Assembly (NCBI GenBank): GCA_963650485.1
Contig: CAVJLN010000118.1
Location: forward strand, 1 to 5,465
DNA from: Suilimivivens sp963650485
Lineage (GTDB): Bacteria > Bacillota > Clostridia > Lachnospirales > Lachnospiraceae
DNA: 5,465 nucleotides
Direction: 5' to 3'
The notes under the pieces were generated by a model. That model worked only from the letters and a program-made list of their open reading frames with translations, made no database searches and had not been told where the DNA came from. Shown here in pieces: positions 4,529-5,465 of this stretch (position 1 is the first letter of the stretch; every line of letters starts with the position of its first letter). Position numbers and translations under genes: made by a program.

Positions 4529-5465
4529 ATGACGGCAATTATTATTTATAAGATTGAAACATTTGTGATACTGATGCTTTTGGGGGTGCTGGCTGCAAAA
4601 CTGGGTGTGCTGAAGCAGGAAAAATTAAATGTCCTGTCAGGATTTCTTGTAAAAATAACATTTCCCTGTCTTGGATTTGCACTGATTTATGATGCAAAAG
4701 TAACGTTTGGGGATTTGGTGTGGAACTGGAAATTTGTGATTGCGGAACTGTTACTTTCTGCATTTCTGCTCATATTGGGGCTGACAACAGGACGAATCTT
4801 CCGATTGCCTGAGAAGACGAGGCAGATCCACGTGATACAGACGATGTTCGGCAATCAGGGATTTATGAATATTCCAATATTACTGTCATTATTTGTTAAT
4901 GGAGAGGCCGGTGCCTATATTGCTCTTTTTACCCTGATCGACCAGCTATTGCTTTGGTCTTTGGGGGTCATGATCATGTCCTCCTCTGATGAGGAAAATC
5001 CAGGAATTTTTACCATAAATACATTAAAAAAAATTTTGAACCCCATGAATATCTGTATGATTCTTGCAGTGGTATTTACATCATTACATATCCAATTACC
5101 GGAGGTAATAGCAACGACGGTTACTTCTGTTGGGAATACCAGTTTTAGTCTTGCACTTATTTTCCTGGGTGCAACATTGTCTTATGTTTCTTTAAGAGAT
5201 TTCTCATATGCATATGATTATATTTTCCTTGTGGTTGGAAAAATGCTGATTGTACCTATCGCAGCAGCTAAGATAGCAGCATGTTTTCTTACACCTACGG
5301 AAACGACTATTATTACTTTAATGGCGGCAATGCCGGCAATGTCAGCGATTCCGATGATGGCGGAAAATTATAAGTCGGATGCAGCATTTGCATCAAAAAC
5401 AGTTCTTGTAATGACAGCATGTTCTGTTATCACAATACCAATGGTATTTTGGATTATTGGTTTTT
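4529..5465 (+). CDS. AEC-family (auxin efflux carrier type) permease, 3' end cut by window edge
   Basis: This is a polytopic inner-membrane transporter; 312 codons are present without a stop. Bacterial AEC proteins are commonly about 300-320 residues, so it is probably complete except for a few residues. The layout is two hydrophobic halves flanking a short hydrophilic loop (about 151-168, SSSDEENPG). Family features in order are an N-terminal helix (9-28), VKITFPCLGFALI at 41-53, GNQGFMNIPILLSLFVNGEAGAY at 108-130 (the conserved GN...P...G region), KILNPMNI at 168-175, FLGATLSYVSLRD at 212-224 and a C-terminal MAAMPAMSAIPMMAENY at 265-281. Bacterial members such as MleP move malate or related carboxylates, and others are uncharacterised. 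Lying 17 bases behind the regulator and opposite a 2-hydroxyacid dehydrogenase operon, it plausibly exports or imports a hydroxy acid or related carboxylate; that is inference from context. Confidence 0.92.
   Translation, partial: MTAIIIYKIETFVILMLLGVLAAKLGVLKQEKLNVLSGFLVKITFPCLGFALIYDAKVTFGDLVWNWKFVIAELLLSAFLLILGLTTGRIFRLPEKTRQIHVIQTMFGNQGFMNIPILLSLFVNGEAGAYIALFTLIDQLLLWSLGVMIMSSSDEENPGIFTINTLKKILNPMNICMILAVVFTSLHIQLPEVIATTVTSVGNTSFSLALIFLGATLSYVSLRDFSYAYDYIFLVVGKMLIVPIAAAKIAACFLTPTETTIITLMAAMPAMSAIPMMAENYKSDAAFASKTVLVMTACSVITIPMVFWIIGF

Overview
The window looks like chromosomal DNA of an anaerobic, low-to-moderate GC Firmicute, most likely a Lachnospiraceae-type Clostridium relative. The reasons are AT-rich spacers, strong GGAGG-type ribosome binding sites, compact operons and the gene families present. 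This placement is an impression from sequence style, not a database match. There are no RNA genes, mobile elements, CRISPR arrays or phage genes, and coding density is high.

Layout: two divergent transcription units leave a 181-base regulatory region (3662-3842). Leftward (minus strand) run a D-isomer-specific 2-hydroxyacid dehydrogenase (3661-2714), a class I/II PLP-dependent aminotransferase (2691-1495) and an NhaC-family transporter (1410 to beyond the left edge). A strong minus-strand intrinsic terminator (about 1427-1460) separates the aminotransferase from the transporter. Rightward run a Crp/Fnr-superfamily regulator (3843-4511) and, 17 bases on, an AEC-family (auxin efflux carrier type) permease (4529 to beyond the right edge, nearly complete).

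The most striking non-coding signal is a pair of 16-bp inverted repeats between the divergent genes, TGTAAA-N4-TTTACA (3782-3797, perfect) and TGTAAA-N4-TTTATA (3749-3764, one mismatch). Their centres are 33 bp apart. The first is centred 41.5 bp upstream of the start expected from a perfect TATAAT serving the regulator. The second sits at a similar distance from a weaker candidate promoter of the dehydrogenase operon. This is the class II activator geometry known for Crp/Fnr proteins, so the regulator probably controls both arms, including itself.

Working model (inference): the cluster interconverts an amino acid, its 2-oxo acid (aminotransferase) and the matching 2-hydroxy acid (dehydrogenase). 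The NhaC-type and AEC-type carriers would move the amino acid and/or hydroxy acid across the membrane. A Crp/Fnr-like sensor without Fe-S cysteines, and apparently without the cAMP-binding arginine, would switch it on, perhaps in response to a small organic acid. The substrate cannot be read from the sequence.
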